From the NCBI GenBank assembly GCA_023053575.1, contig JAKZAP010000016.1, positions 10,682,030 through 10,746,029 on the forward strand: a stretch of 64,000 nucleotides of DNA, given 5' to 3'. Positions 11,870 through 22,395 of the stretch are shown here, in pieces. The position numbers and the translations under genes are program-made. The notes below the pieces were generated by a model. It did no database searches and was not told where the DNA came from. It was given only the letters and a program-made list of their open reading frames with translations. This stretch comes from Branchinecta lynchi. Lineage: Eukaryota > Arthropoda > Branchiopoda > Anostraca > Branchinectidae. Within the stretch, counting starts at the first letter, position 1, and every line of letters begins with the position of its first letter.

Positions 11870-12781
11870 TTTTTGCGATCCCAAAACGTAAGTGGAGGGA
11901 TACCTCTGGAATCGCGAAAGTTGTCCATCTGTCCGTCCGTCCGTCTGCCCGTCTGTGCGCGCTGTAACTCTCGAAGGGAATGAGATATTTTGATGAAACT
12001 TGGTGTGAGGATTCACTGGGTCAAGGGTAAGGTCAAGTTCGTAGATGGACTCTGTAGCCCTACATTTAGGTGTGGGGAGGAGGTTCAAAGTAAGGGACAA
12101 ACAAAACATTTTTAAACAGCTAATGTGACAGTCGATTATGGTGTAAGAAGACATGCTGAAAACTTTATTGAAAACCATTTTCTCGCCGGACAAGTAGTTC
12201 GTCCGGAATCCGGCAAAAACGGGAAAGCTGGTTAAAAGTAAAAGTTTAATTTGAAGTTGATTAAATGTTCGGATCAGGGATAAAAAGACATGCTAAACAT
12301 GATGGTGAAAACCATTTTCTCGCGGGACAACTAGTTCACCCGGAATCCAGCAAAACCCGCAAAATTTGTTAAAAGCAGAAGTTTGATTAGATGACAGATT
12401 AAGGGGTAAGAAGAGAGGCTGAGTCTGTATATGACAATCATTTTTTAACCGGACATATAATTAGTCCGGAATCTAGTTGTAACCGGATTTTTTTCTTAAG
12501 TCAAACTTTTATTCAAAGTTGATTAGATGTTGGATTTGTTCAAACATCAATGACGCTGGATTGGTTTCTGGATTTTCTTTGTTTGCTGGACCAGTAGTTT
12601 GCTCGAAAAAAGCAGGAAGTTGGGTCAGTATCGTCAAAATAGATATGGCTTATAGAGATATATCTGAACTTGGTTTTCTCTGATGATTAGCCTGGCGTAG
12701 ACTGGATCTGGCGAAGACAAGACCCTATTGTCTGAATCAAATAATAGATTTTTGGGATCCCATCGACACCTTTGGTCTTGT
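11870..12781 (-). mobile_element. Family A repeat (A5), inverted relative to A4
   Basis: It begins TTTTGCGATCCCAAAACGTA, so the palindrome has one substitution. It ends CATCGACACCTTTGGTCTTG. Together with A4 it makes a long inverted repeat. Confidence 0.85.
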
Positions 12782-13316
12782 TTTTTCGGGTGTAATTCTG
12801 ATGCACTTTTCTTTCATTATGAAAGTACCGTGTACCGTGCCGTTTTATTTGTCATTCAAAAAACTGCACTTTCATGACGAAAACCAAACAGGTACCGATA
12901 CATCTGAAAAATTCCAACTTAAAACTGGTTTGCAGAATTTGATTCGTTCTGTGTAAAAACAAACCCCGATTGATTGACGAAAAAAACTTTCGTTTTTCGC
13001 CCGGTAGAAACACTATATCTTTCCCCAATGCAGCATATTCAAGCACATCTGAAAGGTTTATATCTGCGTCAATCTTCATCTGCGACCTTACCACGAAATT
13101 AGGTCTGGGTCTCAATACGCGACAGAAGTGCTATACACAGCAAGGGAAGCACAAGAAGTTCGCTTTTAGAATAACTTTAACATAAAAGAGATCATTTTCG
13201 AGTAGTATGCGTATCCTGAATTTTAGGAAGGCTATTCAGATGGGCTTTGACACTAGCATACAGGGGCATCACGTTTGGAGGGGACGCCCCCTCCCCAATT
13301 TTGTCGAACATTCGGT
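12782..13316. other. No recognised feature
   Basis: Open frames up to 87 codons occur on both strands. None resembles a known protein. Confidence 0.4.
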
Positions 13317-13512
13317 AAAAAAACAGCTGAATCGGTGCGAAGTGCCGCGATTTTTCGTAAAAAAATCGATTTTTTTTCGGAAACAGTAAATTTTTCTTCA
13401 AAACAGTCGATTTTTCCAAAGTAGTTTCTTAAAAACGGTCAGTTTTTTCTTGAAATCAGTCGATTTTCTCGTAAAAACAGTCGTTTTTTTCGCAAATATA
13501 CTCGGTAAAAAT
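13317..13512. repeat. Degenerate short tandem repeat, ~25-40 bp
   Basis: Imperfect units such as AAACAGTCGATTTTT.C recur about seven times in an AT-rich tract. Confidence 0.5.
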
Positions 13513-14807
13513 TACCAGCCAGTCGATAAATACCTTGCTCCCCCCAAAAAAAATATTTTGAATAGTAACGCCGCTGCTAGCATAAAGGCCAAAAATCTAC
13601 CTCCCGACTAGAATGAGCTATTCCACCGTCTGCAGAACCCCTCCTATCCTGTGAAACGACTTTCGGGTGTATATTAAAATCTGCCTTGCCCTTTTCAAGC
13701 GTTGTTCCCAGCTCAACCTCGCTTTCTAATCGACATTTTCCCATCTGTGCTTGGCACGCTTTTTCCGCGGATCGCCTGTCATTTGATTTCCCATGGCTTT
13801 TCGTTATGTTTAAAAATTCTAATCCTTCTTTTTTCACTTGTAGTCAAACTTCGACAAAAATCCATGCACATAACCTTGTCTCTCACTTTTGGTTTATAAG
13901 GAATATCGTTATATCAGTGTTATCTAGTCAGACTTCACTTTAACAACTAACCTATTGTTATTTTGACAGGTTAAAATCTGAAAGACCTAAGTGAGGCAGA
14001 TACAAATCACATGGGAGTAGAGCAGGTAGCCGAATAGCTGCCACCCTGAATCATGTCTCCGACCTAACGGGGTTATGTAACCTGGTTTAAACGACTCCAC
14101 TGATCTTTAGGGACGGGTTTTACGACTGAAGCTGGGCAGAGCCAAAAGTAACAACTTTTTTTTTAAACGACTCGGATTGTTTTTAATTAAAGTGAATGCC
14201 TGGGACCTCGGTGAGGCCAAAATAAACGACTGATACGACTTGGCAAAAGGCAGGGGGGGGGGATCACCCCCCCCCCTTCGGACCACCCCTGACTGTAGGC
14301 TCCGGGTCAATTACAGGCAGAAACCATCCCTTTTGGCCCCAGGCAAGAGTTCTAAGGAGCTTTCCAAAATGTAATGTCATATATTCATCAATCCGGCCGA
14401 AGGTCCACACGTTCCGTAAAAAACGCACAGGTTAGACCCTTACCACTTTCTACAAATAAGCTGAAATCAGGCTACTAGAAAAAAACACGACAAAACCAAC
14501 GTGTTGCTGTCGCAACACAATGAGTCGTTCCTCTGTAAATACGCACACAAAATAAAGAAAGACTCGTTCCATTTCGTATAGTTACACACGTCATACCGAA
14601 CTCTCCACAAGATAAAAATAAATAAATAAAATAAAAACACCAATTTGTTGAACGCTAACCTTTTACTAAAACAAAATTAATAATTAAGGCTTGGGGGTTT
14701 ACAGGGATAATATAAATCAACAGCTTTTGTTGTCGTGGCGTTTGTGGCTTTTCACTGGGCACGCGGCGATTCTACATCGGCAAGAACAGTCAGTCATGAG
14801 TATTTAC
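13513..14807. other. Probable intron or intergenic DNA
   Basis: No exon is seen here. A G-run/C-run hairpin lies at 14252-14276. If the Side-like gene continues on the minus strand, this is the intron after the exon at 14808-15016. Confidence 0.4.
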
Positions 14808-15016
14808 CTGTCACTCGAAGTTGAATGAATGAATTTCTTGTCTGCGCGTATAAAAAGTCCATTCGACATCGGAACGACCCCTCATCTTCCTTTCTCACTC
14901 CACTAACGACCAGAGAGGCTGTCAAATTGTTATATTTGAAGACAGCTCTTCGTCCGAACAAGGCTTCGTCGGACCAATGATCCGCCATGGAAAAATTGGC
15001 ATCCCGTGCGTCGACA
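14808..15016 (-). CDS. Exon of a Sidestep-like immunoglobulin-domain protein
   Basis: This 209-bp internal exon encodes 69 whole codons. On the minus strand it is preceded by a pyrimidine-rich tract ending TTCTACCTTTTCAG and followed by the donor CAG|GTAAATA. It reads through without a stop, with an upstream intron in phase 2 and a downstream intron in phase 1. The peptide starts VDARD, has HWSDE at residues 13-17, FGRRA at 20-24, a glycosylation site NLT at 30-32, and the V-set signature DEGSFRC at 44-50, where Cys50 would form the domain disulfide. It ends with the G-strand-like IQLRVT. The order VDAR, HWSD, FG.RA, V..EDEG.(F/Y)RCR.DF, TRN, L.V is what I know from the first Ig domain of arthropod Sidestep proteins, cell-surface receptors in axon guidance. 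The preceding exon (N-terminal half of the domain) and the Ig2 exon were not found, so neighbouring introns are probably long. The family call is by recall, not alignment. Confidence 0.75.
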
Positions 15017-15052
15017 CTGAAAAGGTAGAAGGTGTCAAATCACGAACAGATT

Positions 15053-15327
15053 GTCGGTGTCAAGCGGAAACCACGTATCTCCTTTTCCAAAACTTTTCAG
15101 GAGGGGAAAAAAACATGATAACTTTTTATCGTTCGTAGTACCCTATGTTAATCCGAGTAGTTAATCCGACATACGTGGTTTCCATCTTGGTTGTATCTCC
15201 CAAACTATGAGTCGGAGGCAATCGAGATACGCACCCGTTCGACGCAGAATTTTTTGGCGAGTAGAACTATGTCAAAAAGTGGAAATCGCAAATTTGACCA
15301 GATACGTGGTTTCCGCTTGTCACCGAC
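15053..15327. mobile_element. MITE with ~28-bp terminal inverted repeats (N)
   Basis: The left end GTCGGTGTCAAGCGGAAACC ACGTATCT matches the reverse complement of the right end with one mismatch. No coding capacity and no clear target duplication are seen. It lies about 36 bp upstream of the Side-like exon's acceptor, inside the presumed intron. Confidence 0.7.
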
Positions 15328-15337
15328 GGGATAAGAG

Positions 15338-15361
15338 CTGCGTTCTTTGCCACGGGAGTAC
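15338..15361 (-). mobile_element. Remnant end of repeat C
   Basis: AGCTGCGTTCTTTGCCACGG is the reverse complement of the terminal region of the C element at 51545-51839. Nothing else of that element is seen here. Confidence 0.4.
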
Positions 15362-16040
15362 TCATTTTGGTCCCTGTTTCTTACTTAAAGCACAACTCTT
15401 ACTATAAAGTACTGGGAAGTTTTCGCGCGGATGGCTCTGGTCCGTCAAACTCGGCGGACATTTTCGCGTGGAAGCCGTCGATCTTTTTGTCATTTTCGCG
15501 TGTACGGATGAGCAGGTGAACGGTCGATGGACGCCTGGACGCCTTCCATTCAACACCACTCCGAGGGCAGCGTTTAACTGGACATAGACAGTAAAAAAGA
15601 TCTGCAGAGATTGAAGACGTACAAAATGTGGACATTCCTACTCATATGCTCTCATCCAGCAGAATGGACATTTTCGCGTAGACGGGATCACCCATTCTGT
15701 GTAGAGCCGTCGATGGCTCTAAAGCCATCGACGCCAAAACGTCCCCTATCTTTTCTCGATAAAAGGGTTCAGAAATTTCATTTTCCAAAAATATCAATAC
15801 CTGCCCCGTGAAATTAGCAATTTTCTTATTGAAGGTTGCCGTCCGCCTTCCGCGCGGCATGGAGGTTCGACGCTAAAATATTTGTAACCGCGCAGAAATC
15901 AAATATTTATTGGACTTCTTGACCCAGACTTGATCGCGTCTTGTAGATTTCCGGTCTTCGGCAGTCCACTTTAACACATTAACATTTATCCCTTAACAAC
16001 CGCTTGAAATCCACAAGAAATAGAACTGCATGCAGAGCAA
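15362..16040. other. No gene; scattered CATTTTCGCGT motif
   Basis: The motif CATTTTCGCGT occurs near 15460, 15491 and 15669, with CCGTCGAT nearby in each neighbourhood. This may be a decayed repeat. No exon was recognised. Confidence 0.35.
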
Positions 16041-16044
16041 GAAA

Positions 16045-16118
16045 GCTGGCGACATCGAAAGACGAGCTAAGAACCTCTCGATCTCCAGTCTATCGCTCTA
16101 ACGGCTGAGCTAACCTTT
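16045..16118 (-). other. tRNA-like promoter remnant, possible SINE head
   Basis: The reverse strand reads TTAGCTCAGCCGTTAGAGCG, a good pol III box A. GACTGGAGATC follows at the anticodon position and a weak box B-like TTTCGATGTC after that. The anticodon and T arms do not pair well, so it is not a functional tRNA. A tRNA-derived SINE or a decayed tRNA gene would fit. Confidence 0.3.
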
Positions 16119-16329
16119 TCTGTGTTACGTTGAGACTTGCTGATTCCGAAATAGGAAATTTCAATAGTAGTTTCCACATTTCGAGTCTACCAAATTTCAA
16201 GGTTTTAGCAAATTTCTGCAGAATTACTTATGTGACGAGAAAAAAAAAGTTCCGAAATGGATCCCTCGAGTGGTCTTGACCCCTAATCAAATTAAGAATG
16301 AACTATAAGTTTTAGAGGACCTCTCGTAC

Positions 16330-16697
16330 TGTCTACACTTCAACTTGAAGTATTTTAAAATATTTGAATACTTTAAAACTATGCTGTGCTTTCAACAAGG
16401 AACCCACGGTTTTGGCTGCTTTAAGCCTTTTCTGAGACCCGTTGACTTGTGGTGAAAACATCAACGGTTTTCCTGATGGAATAACTTCTCGCAGACAACC
16501 TTCGACAGCGTGATACACATCGAAGGTAGCAAAACACGGCAAGTGAGAAAACCAGCGTGGTTTTGTTAGAGGGGTTAGAATGTACCGTACGAAATTGGGG
16601 TCTCCGGGTTTCTGAATATGTGGAGTGATTATGGAAGTAGGTTGCATTAGTATTATAGGTAAGACAGGTCCTTTAAGGATTAAAAAAAAAAAAAAGT
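16330..16697. repeat. Dispersed repeat F, copy 1
   Basis: It is similar to 62067-62345 plus 63364-63430. Shared stretches include GAGACCCGTTGACTTG, CTTCTCGCAGACAACC, ATCGAAGGTAGCAAAACACG and AAGACAGGTCCTTTAA. It ends in an A-run. No TIR was identified. Confidence 0.7.
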
Positions 16698-16763
16698 TCA
16701 GAAACGAATTCAGCATGTCCCCCTTACGTACATCAAACTTCTAACCAAGTTTAGATGAGCCTT

Positions 16764-17037
16764 TTAAATCGTAGATGGGCTCTGTATGCCTACATTTGGG
16801 GGTAGGGGAGGGGGTTTAAATTAAGGGGCAAGCAAAATACTTTTAAACAGCTAATGTGATAGTCGATTATGGAGTAACAAGACATGCTGAATACGACGGT
16901 GAAAATCATTTTTTCACTGGACAGGTAGTTAGCCCGGAATCCGGTTAAAACCGGAAATTTTGTTAAAAGTAAAAGTTTTATTTTAATTTTTCGGTTTTGG
17001 ACGGATTCTTGGTGACCTACTTGTCCGGCGAGAAGTG
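16764..17037 (-). mobile_element. Family A fragment (A6)
   Basis: It covers the block from GTAGATGGGCTCTG to one and a half monomers, ending CTACTTGTCCGGCGAGAAG. Both ends of the family are missing. Confidence 0.75.
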
Positions 17038-17284
17038 AGAAGAAAAGGAGACCAAAACACAAGATAGACTTACTGGCCTACCAAGTATTCCAAAATCAAA
17101 ACTTCAAAGCTCATCATGCCCCGATACTTGAAAGAGTTATTAGCGTACCGTAAAGTTTACGGCGAAGCTTTCACGGGTTGATTTGCAATCTTAGCTCAGC
17201 CCAAAGAGCGCAAAAACAGTCTAGGTGCTAAACGAAACAATGACGAAGGGCGGTTCTGAAACATGCAGTTCCATAATATCATTT

Positions 17285-17612
17285 CAAGGCCGTATCCAGG
17301 GGGGGGGGGGGGGGGGGGTAGGGGGTTGACCCCCCCCCCCCAGAAACATGAAAAAATAACGATTCTTATAGGCTTTTCCGTCTGATCTACGTGTTTTTCG
17401 TACTTTTTTGTCCAACCAGCAGGCAATAACCCCCCCTAAATATTCTTTGAGCCCAAGCTGACTTTGAAACATTTATTCCAGCAATGTTTTCAACATTGCT
17501 GGACAGGTGTTGAAAACATTGCTGGAATAAATACCCCCCCCCCCCCCCCCCCCCCCCGAAAGGCCCTCCCCCCCCAAAAAAAAAAAAAAAAAAATTCCTG
17601 GATACGGGCCTG
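17285..17612. mobile_element. hAT-type MITE with 8-bp target duplication (J)
   Basis: The TIRs CAAGGCCGTATCCAGG and (reverse complement) CAGGCCCGTATCCAGG flank long G and C runs. An exact 8-bp direct repeat, TATCATTT, lies at 17277-17284 and 17613-17620. An 8-bp duplication and TIRs starting CA are typical of hAT elements. There is no coding capacity. Confidence 0.85.
17471..17532. repeat. 25-bp perfect hairpin inside MITE J
   Basis: The arms 17471-17495 and 17508-17532 are exact reverse complements (ATTTATTCCAGCAATG...), with a 12-nt loop. Confidence 0.85.
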
Positions 17613-17620
17613 TATCATTT

Positions 17621-17752
17621 AGTTATCATTTTCATTTTTATTGTTTATTAGTTTGTGTTTTATTTGTATTATTAGTTAGTGTTTGTTTTTCCAATTCCCG
17701 CCCGTGTTAGCCTAGTGCTATTAGGGTTGAAATAAAATTGATTGATTGATAA
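17621..17752 (+). mobile_element. LINE 3' tail with (ATTG)n
   Basis: A small stem-loop CCTAGTGCTATTAGG at 17711-17725 precedes GAAATAAAATTGATTGATTG. This is the same layout as the other LINE tails here. Confidence 0.5.
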
Positions 17753-17769
17753 TTGAGCTAGGGATACTA

Positions 17770-18100
17770 TAGATAGATAGATAGATAGATACTTTAATTT
17801 TAGCCGTTAGGCCATACACAAAATCATACATTTTTAAACACTTCGAGAGAGCGGTTATATAAACTCACATGTAAAACGATTTAAACTCCCACTACCAATA
17901 ACTATTTACATCTCTTTAACGCTTCTTTGACAAAACCTGTAACTGCCATTATCGCTGACCGTGAAGATGACTTTAGGATACCAGGAAAGAGCAACCCATC
18001 TTGACCAAAAAATCTTACTCTCAAATCCGAAAGGCAGAATAAGTAAGAGCCATGTTGTAACAATAAGATCGCTGTTTTTTGCATGATGCTTCAACTGAAG
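17770..18100 (-). mobile_element. LINE 3' end, inverted, with (CTAT)n tail
   Basis: In reverse, the stem-loop GGCCTAACGGCT (near 17802-17813) precedes AAAATTAAAGTATC then a CTAT repeat. The sequence further upstream may be LINE-derived; no clear ORF is visible. Confidence 0.5.
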
Positions 18101-18335
18101 GTTAAGTAGTTATCATTACTGGTTTACTTAAATAGTTATGTTATCGCTACTGGAATATTATCTTTTCCTTAGGCGCGTTGGTCACACTATTATTTCTTTA
18201 CTGACTGTGTCTGGCTTCTTTTCTAAGGAGTTGTTATTTTGTCCCAATATCTTTCGGTGAATTTCCACCGAAACCTGCATCCGGAACAGGGTCACATTGA
18301 TCCACACTGGTGAGGAAAAATCAGACACTGTTTCT

Positions 18336-18670
18336 TATGTATAAAAAGAACCCGATGTGCCGACGAACCGAGGCACGACAAAAGCATGCAGAATTCGATT
18401 TCTCAAGTGCTTTGCCTGACAAATGTTTGCAGGATTTCATTTCTTGCGTATAAAAAGAACCCGATGTGCCGACGGTCGACCGACTCTCGACAAGAACTTA
18501 ATTTTTTTTATTTCTTATGGATTCCTTCTGTATAAAAAGAACCCGATGTGCCGACGAGATTACCGAGGCACTACAAGAGCATGCAGAATTCGATTTCTTC
18601 AGTGTTTTGCCCGACAAACGTTTGCATGATTTTATCTCTTGCATATGAAAACACCCGATGTGCCGACGAA
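18336..18670 (+). repeat. Four-unit tandem repeat with a TATAAAA motif
   Basis: GTATAAAAAGAACCCGATGT GCCGACG occurs three times nearly exactly (about 18339, 18449, 18530) and once altered (about 18642). Spacing is 80-112 bp. GCATGCAGAATTCGATTTCT recurs between units. Confidence 0.75.
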
Positions 18671-19456
18671 TCGCCCGATGCCCGATAAAAAGCATACAAA
18701 ATTTTATTTTTGTCTGTGTTTGCTGTGTTTTCTGTGTTTTCGGTAAACGGTTTGACACTAGAAAGTAGCCAGTAGCAGAAGTGTAGTCCCATAGTAGAAA
18801 GTAGCCTGAAACCGGAGAACAAAATTTCTTACGGTGCACTGCACTGTACCCGAACGACCAGTCACTGATTTTCCCACTTGCCTTCTTTCTGGACAAAGCA
18901 CAAGTGGAGACTAGATAAAGTACAAAAGTGCCAGCAAGAAAATCAATAATTTCACGAGGCGAGTATTGGTATTATCGGAAAACAATATTTCTGAACCATT
19001 TCATCATGAAAAGCTCATTTCTGGTAAAAAAAAAAAAAAATAATCTTTAAATGAAAACCAAGCTTATCTTCACAGCCATTGAGTGCAAGCTGGAAGGGAA
19101 AAGCTTTTGCAAAATCAATCTTCCAAATTTCAAGATCTTGTTTAGGGTTTGTTATTGTTTGAAGTACGAAGATGGTTTAGACAGAAGGAGAACAAGGTAC
19201 ACGAAGGTGGTTTATCCCATCTAGTGGTGGTTTTAATGTAAATCATGAACCGAGGATTCAAACATAAGCCGCTTTCACATTGACACATTGAGGCTTTTAG
19301 ACTGAGCAACGAAACCTCTGCGTCGCGCTTGTGGCGACGCTACGCAGAGCTTACGCAAGAAATTAAAAGACAATACAAGAATAGAACTTGGTTCTATTGC
19401 GTCGGCGCGTCAGCATCAGTCATATATTTCAGTGAGAAAATGGAGGTTTTTTAGGA
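18671..19456. other. No recognised feature
   Basis: No gene or clear repeat was seen. A 14-A run lies near 19027. Confidence 0.4.
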
Positions 19457-20703
19457 ACAAGACCAAAGGTTTCGATGGGATCCCAAAAATTCAATATCTG
19501 ATCCAGACAACTGGGTCTTGTCTTAGCCAGATCCAGTCTTCGCCAGACTCCTTGAACATTTTTACAATTAAAATTCAGAAACAGATTAAGGCCAAATAGC
19601 TAATCACCTAAGAAAACCAAGTTCAGATTTGGATTCAGCATGTGTGTTTACCCCTATAAGTCATATCTGTTTTGACGAAAACTTCCTGCCACTTCTGCCA
19701 ATTTCCACCAATTTTACTTGTCCGGCGAAAAAAGAAAGCTCAAAGACGAAATCAGGGTATCTTCTTTCCCCAGTAATGAACATCTAATCAACTTCAAATA
19801 GAAATTTAGCTTATAACATATTTTCCGGTTCCAGCCGGATTCCGGTCGAACTATATGTCCGGGTAAGTACGATTGTCACACAGGGACTCAGCATCTCTTC
19901 TTACCCCTAAATCGCTTATCTAATCAACTAGAAATAAAACTTTGACTTCCAACATTTTTCCGGTTTTGGCCGGATTCCGGTCGAAATACTTGTCCGTCGA
20001 GAAAATAGTTTATGTCTCCCTACCTCTAAATCGAACATTTAATCGACTTCAAATAAAACTTTTACTTCCAACAAACTTTCCAGTTTGGGCCGGATTCCGG
20101 GCGAAATACTTGTCCATCGAGAAAATAGTTTTCACCGTCGTCTTCAACATGTCTCCTACCCCTAAATCGAACATCTAATAAATTTCAAATAAAACTTTTA
20201 CTTTCAACAAACTTTCCGGTTTGGGCCGGATTTCGGGCGAAATACTTGTCCGTCGAGAAAATAATTTTCACCATCGTCTTCAGCATGTCTTCCTACCCCT
20301 AAATCGAACATCTAATCAACTTCAAATAAAACTTTTACTTTCAACAAACTTTCCGGTTTTGGCCGGATTCCGGGTGAACTACTTGTCCGATGACAAAATG
20401 GTTTTCACCATCGTGTTCAGCATGTCTTCTTACCCCATAATCGACTATCACATTAGCTGTTTCAAAATATTTTGTTTGTCCCTTAATTTGAATCCCCTCC
20501 CCCACCCCTAAATGTAGAGCTACAAAGCCCATCTACGAACTTGACTGGTCCAACGACCCAACGAACCCTCACACCAAGTTTCATCAAAATATCTCATTCC
20601 CTTCGAGAGTTATCGTGCTTACAGACGGACGGACAGACGGACGGACGGACAACTTTTGCGATGTCATAGGTATCCCTCCACTTACGTTTTGGGATCCTAA
20701 AAA
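19457..20703 (+). mobile_element. Family A repeat, full length (A7)
   Basis: A near-complete copy from ACAAGACCAAAGGTTTCGAT to TTTTGGGATCCTAAAAA. CCGGATT cores at about 20091, 20227 and 20364 define a 136-bp monomer. The 3' module has CACACCAAGTTTCATC, CGAGAGTTATCGTGCTTACA, GACGGAC runs and TTTTGCGATGTCATAGGTAT. Confidence 0.9.
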
Positions 20704-20923
20704 CTGAAAAAAACGTACTGATAATGAAGACAAACTTACTAATAATGAAAGAAACGAAAGTACGGCAGAAGAAACTGAGAAAGGAAAACGTAAATAAGCA
20801 TCCAGTGTGAAAGCTTCTCGCACTGGTGTGAGTGATACGCTACGCAACGGAAGATAATGCAAGGCAACGCAACGATGCGTCAGGGTAGAAGTGGCTATAT
20901 GCACGGCGATGGTAAGAAAAAAA

Positions 20924-21202
20924 ACTACGTTCGTTGCACTTCGGGCTGTATCTGGTCTTTTGTCACCAGTGCCCGGTTTTTCTCTTGTTACGCGTTTTTT
21001 GGTTCACCGGTGAGTGCAAAACTGCCTAAGTTCTGGGTTTTGCGCGAAACTGCGAAATATTGACGAAAACTTGCTAAATTCTCGGTAAATTGCTCCCGAG
21101 CAGGTTCTGGCTAGTCCGCACCTTTGAGGTAAAACCGGACACCGGTTAGTTCAAAAACGGGTTATAAGGGATGCAAAAACGCCTTATAAGAATAACCGAA
21201 GA
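20924..21202 (+). mobile_element. Repeat C, 3'-truncated copy
   Basis: It matches 51545-51839 from CTACGTTCGTTGCACT through CAAAAACGGGTTATAAG. The second TIR is missing. Confidence 0.65.
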
Positions 21203-21855
21203 ACCAGCTGAAGTTGGGAAGGTCGAGCGCTAAAGAAGAAGACACAGACACTAAGCCCGAAAATTCCACTGGTATGGACAGCAGACTTTCTCTACTGAAC
21301 TTACGCCCTTAGGAAGTGCGTCATAAATCCTTCATTCATTCATAACGTCTCTCCATCGCTGACCCCGCAGCCGTTTAAAGTCCGTATCGAAAATTGACCA
21401 TGTTATAGCTAATCCAATCTTGCGCTTTTGCTCGACACAACCTTACCATCTCTTAAGGGTCACCATCGAAACCAGCCAAGCTCCCAGTGAAGTTACCTTT
21501 TTGTCCTACTTAGTAATCAACTTTGAGCAAGAACAGAAAAATAAAATAAACAGAGACATTAAAAAAATCGAAAGGAAAATCATTTTACATACTGATATTC
21601 AAAATTCACAGTTTTTTTTAGTTTTGTACTCTTTAATATACAAACCAACTTTTACATGCTAAACTACATGAACTTTACATTAATTTTCACATACTTTTTC
21701 AAAAAAGAGAAGAAAACTGAAAGAGGAAGAACAAAAAGAAATGAAGGAAGAAAGCAAAGAAAAAACAACAACAACAACAAACAGTAATTGGGAAACCTTG
21801 CCGTCGTACCAAAATCAACCAATCAACTAAACACACGGAGTAACATTTTTATCAA
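21203..21855. other. No gene; possible LINE tail and microsatellite
   Basis: CATTCATTCATA near 21333 may be a decayed LINE tail, and (AAC)n lies near 21768. No protein was recognised. Confidence 0.35.
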
Positions 21856-21863
21856 TGGTGGTC

Positions 21864-22168
21864 CAGTCTAGTACACTAGCCCTTTTTCGGTCACGGTGCT
21901 CAAACGTCTAGCACTATGCCTGAGTGCTAGACGTTTGAGCACTGTACCTTGAAATTCATACATGGTGCACGGATTTCAGCATACAGTGCATACATGAAAA
22001 AGCCTAATTTCTATTGCTTCACCTGGTGTAACAATAGAAATTGTGCTTTTTCATGTGTGCACTGTATGCTGAAAATCCATGCACCATTCAAGGTACAGTG
22101 CTCGGCACTCAGGCATGGTGCTAGACATTTCAGCACCGTGACTGAAAAGGGGCTAGTGTGCTAGACTG
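21864..22168. mobile_element. Foldback hAT-type element with 8-bp duplication (D1)
   Basis: The 305 bp are almost entirely one palindrome. The ends are CAGTCTAGTACACTAGCCC and its inverse. The target duplication TGGTGGTC at 21856-21863 and 22169-22176 is exact. TIR start and 8-bp duplication indicate the hAT superfamily. It is non-coding and could only be moved by an outside transposase. Confidence 0.9.
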
Positions 22169-22176
22169 TGGTGGTC

Positions 22177-22395
22177 TGTCAAGAAATGTTGAATAGATAC
22201 TACAGTCCTAATATCAGTGATGATTTGTTATGCTCAGGAATGGAATTTAATAATACAAGAATCGCATGTTGGCGGTGAGCAACATGAAGGAATAAGTGAC
22301 TCAATGTGCAACTTTTGCAGTATTTATGGCACTTTAATGGAAGGAATAGGGTTGCTGGCATCAATATGTACAGAGAGGAAATGCTATCAAGCAAA
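22177..22395. other. No recognised feature
   Basis: Short stretch between D1 and A8 with no gene seen. Confidence 0.35.

Noticed and set aside
17300..17320. Telomeric or rDNA G-rich sequence
   Set aside because: It is a plain G homopolymer inside MITE J, without a telomeric repeat unit.
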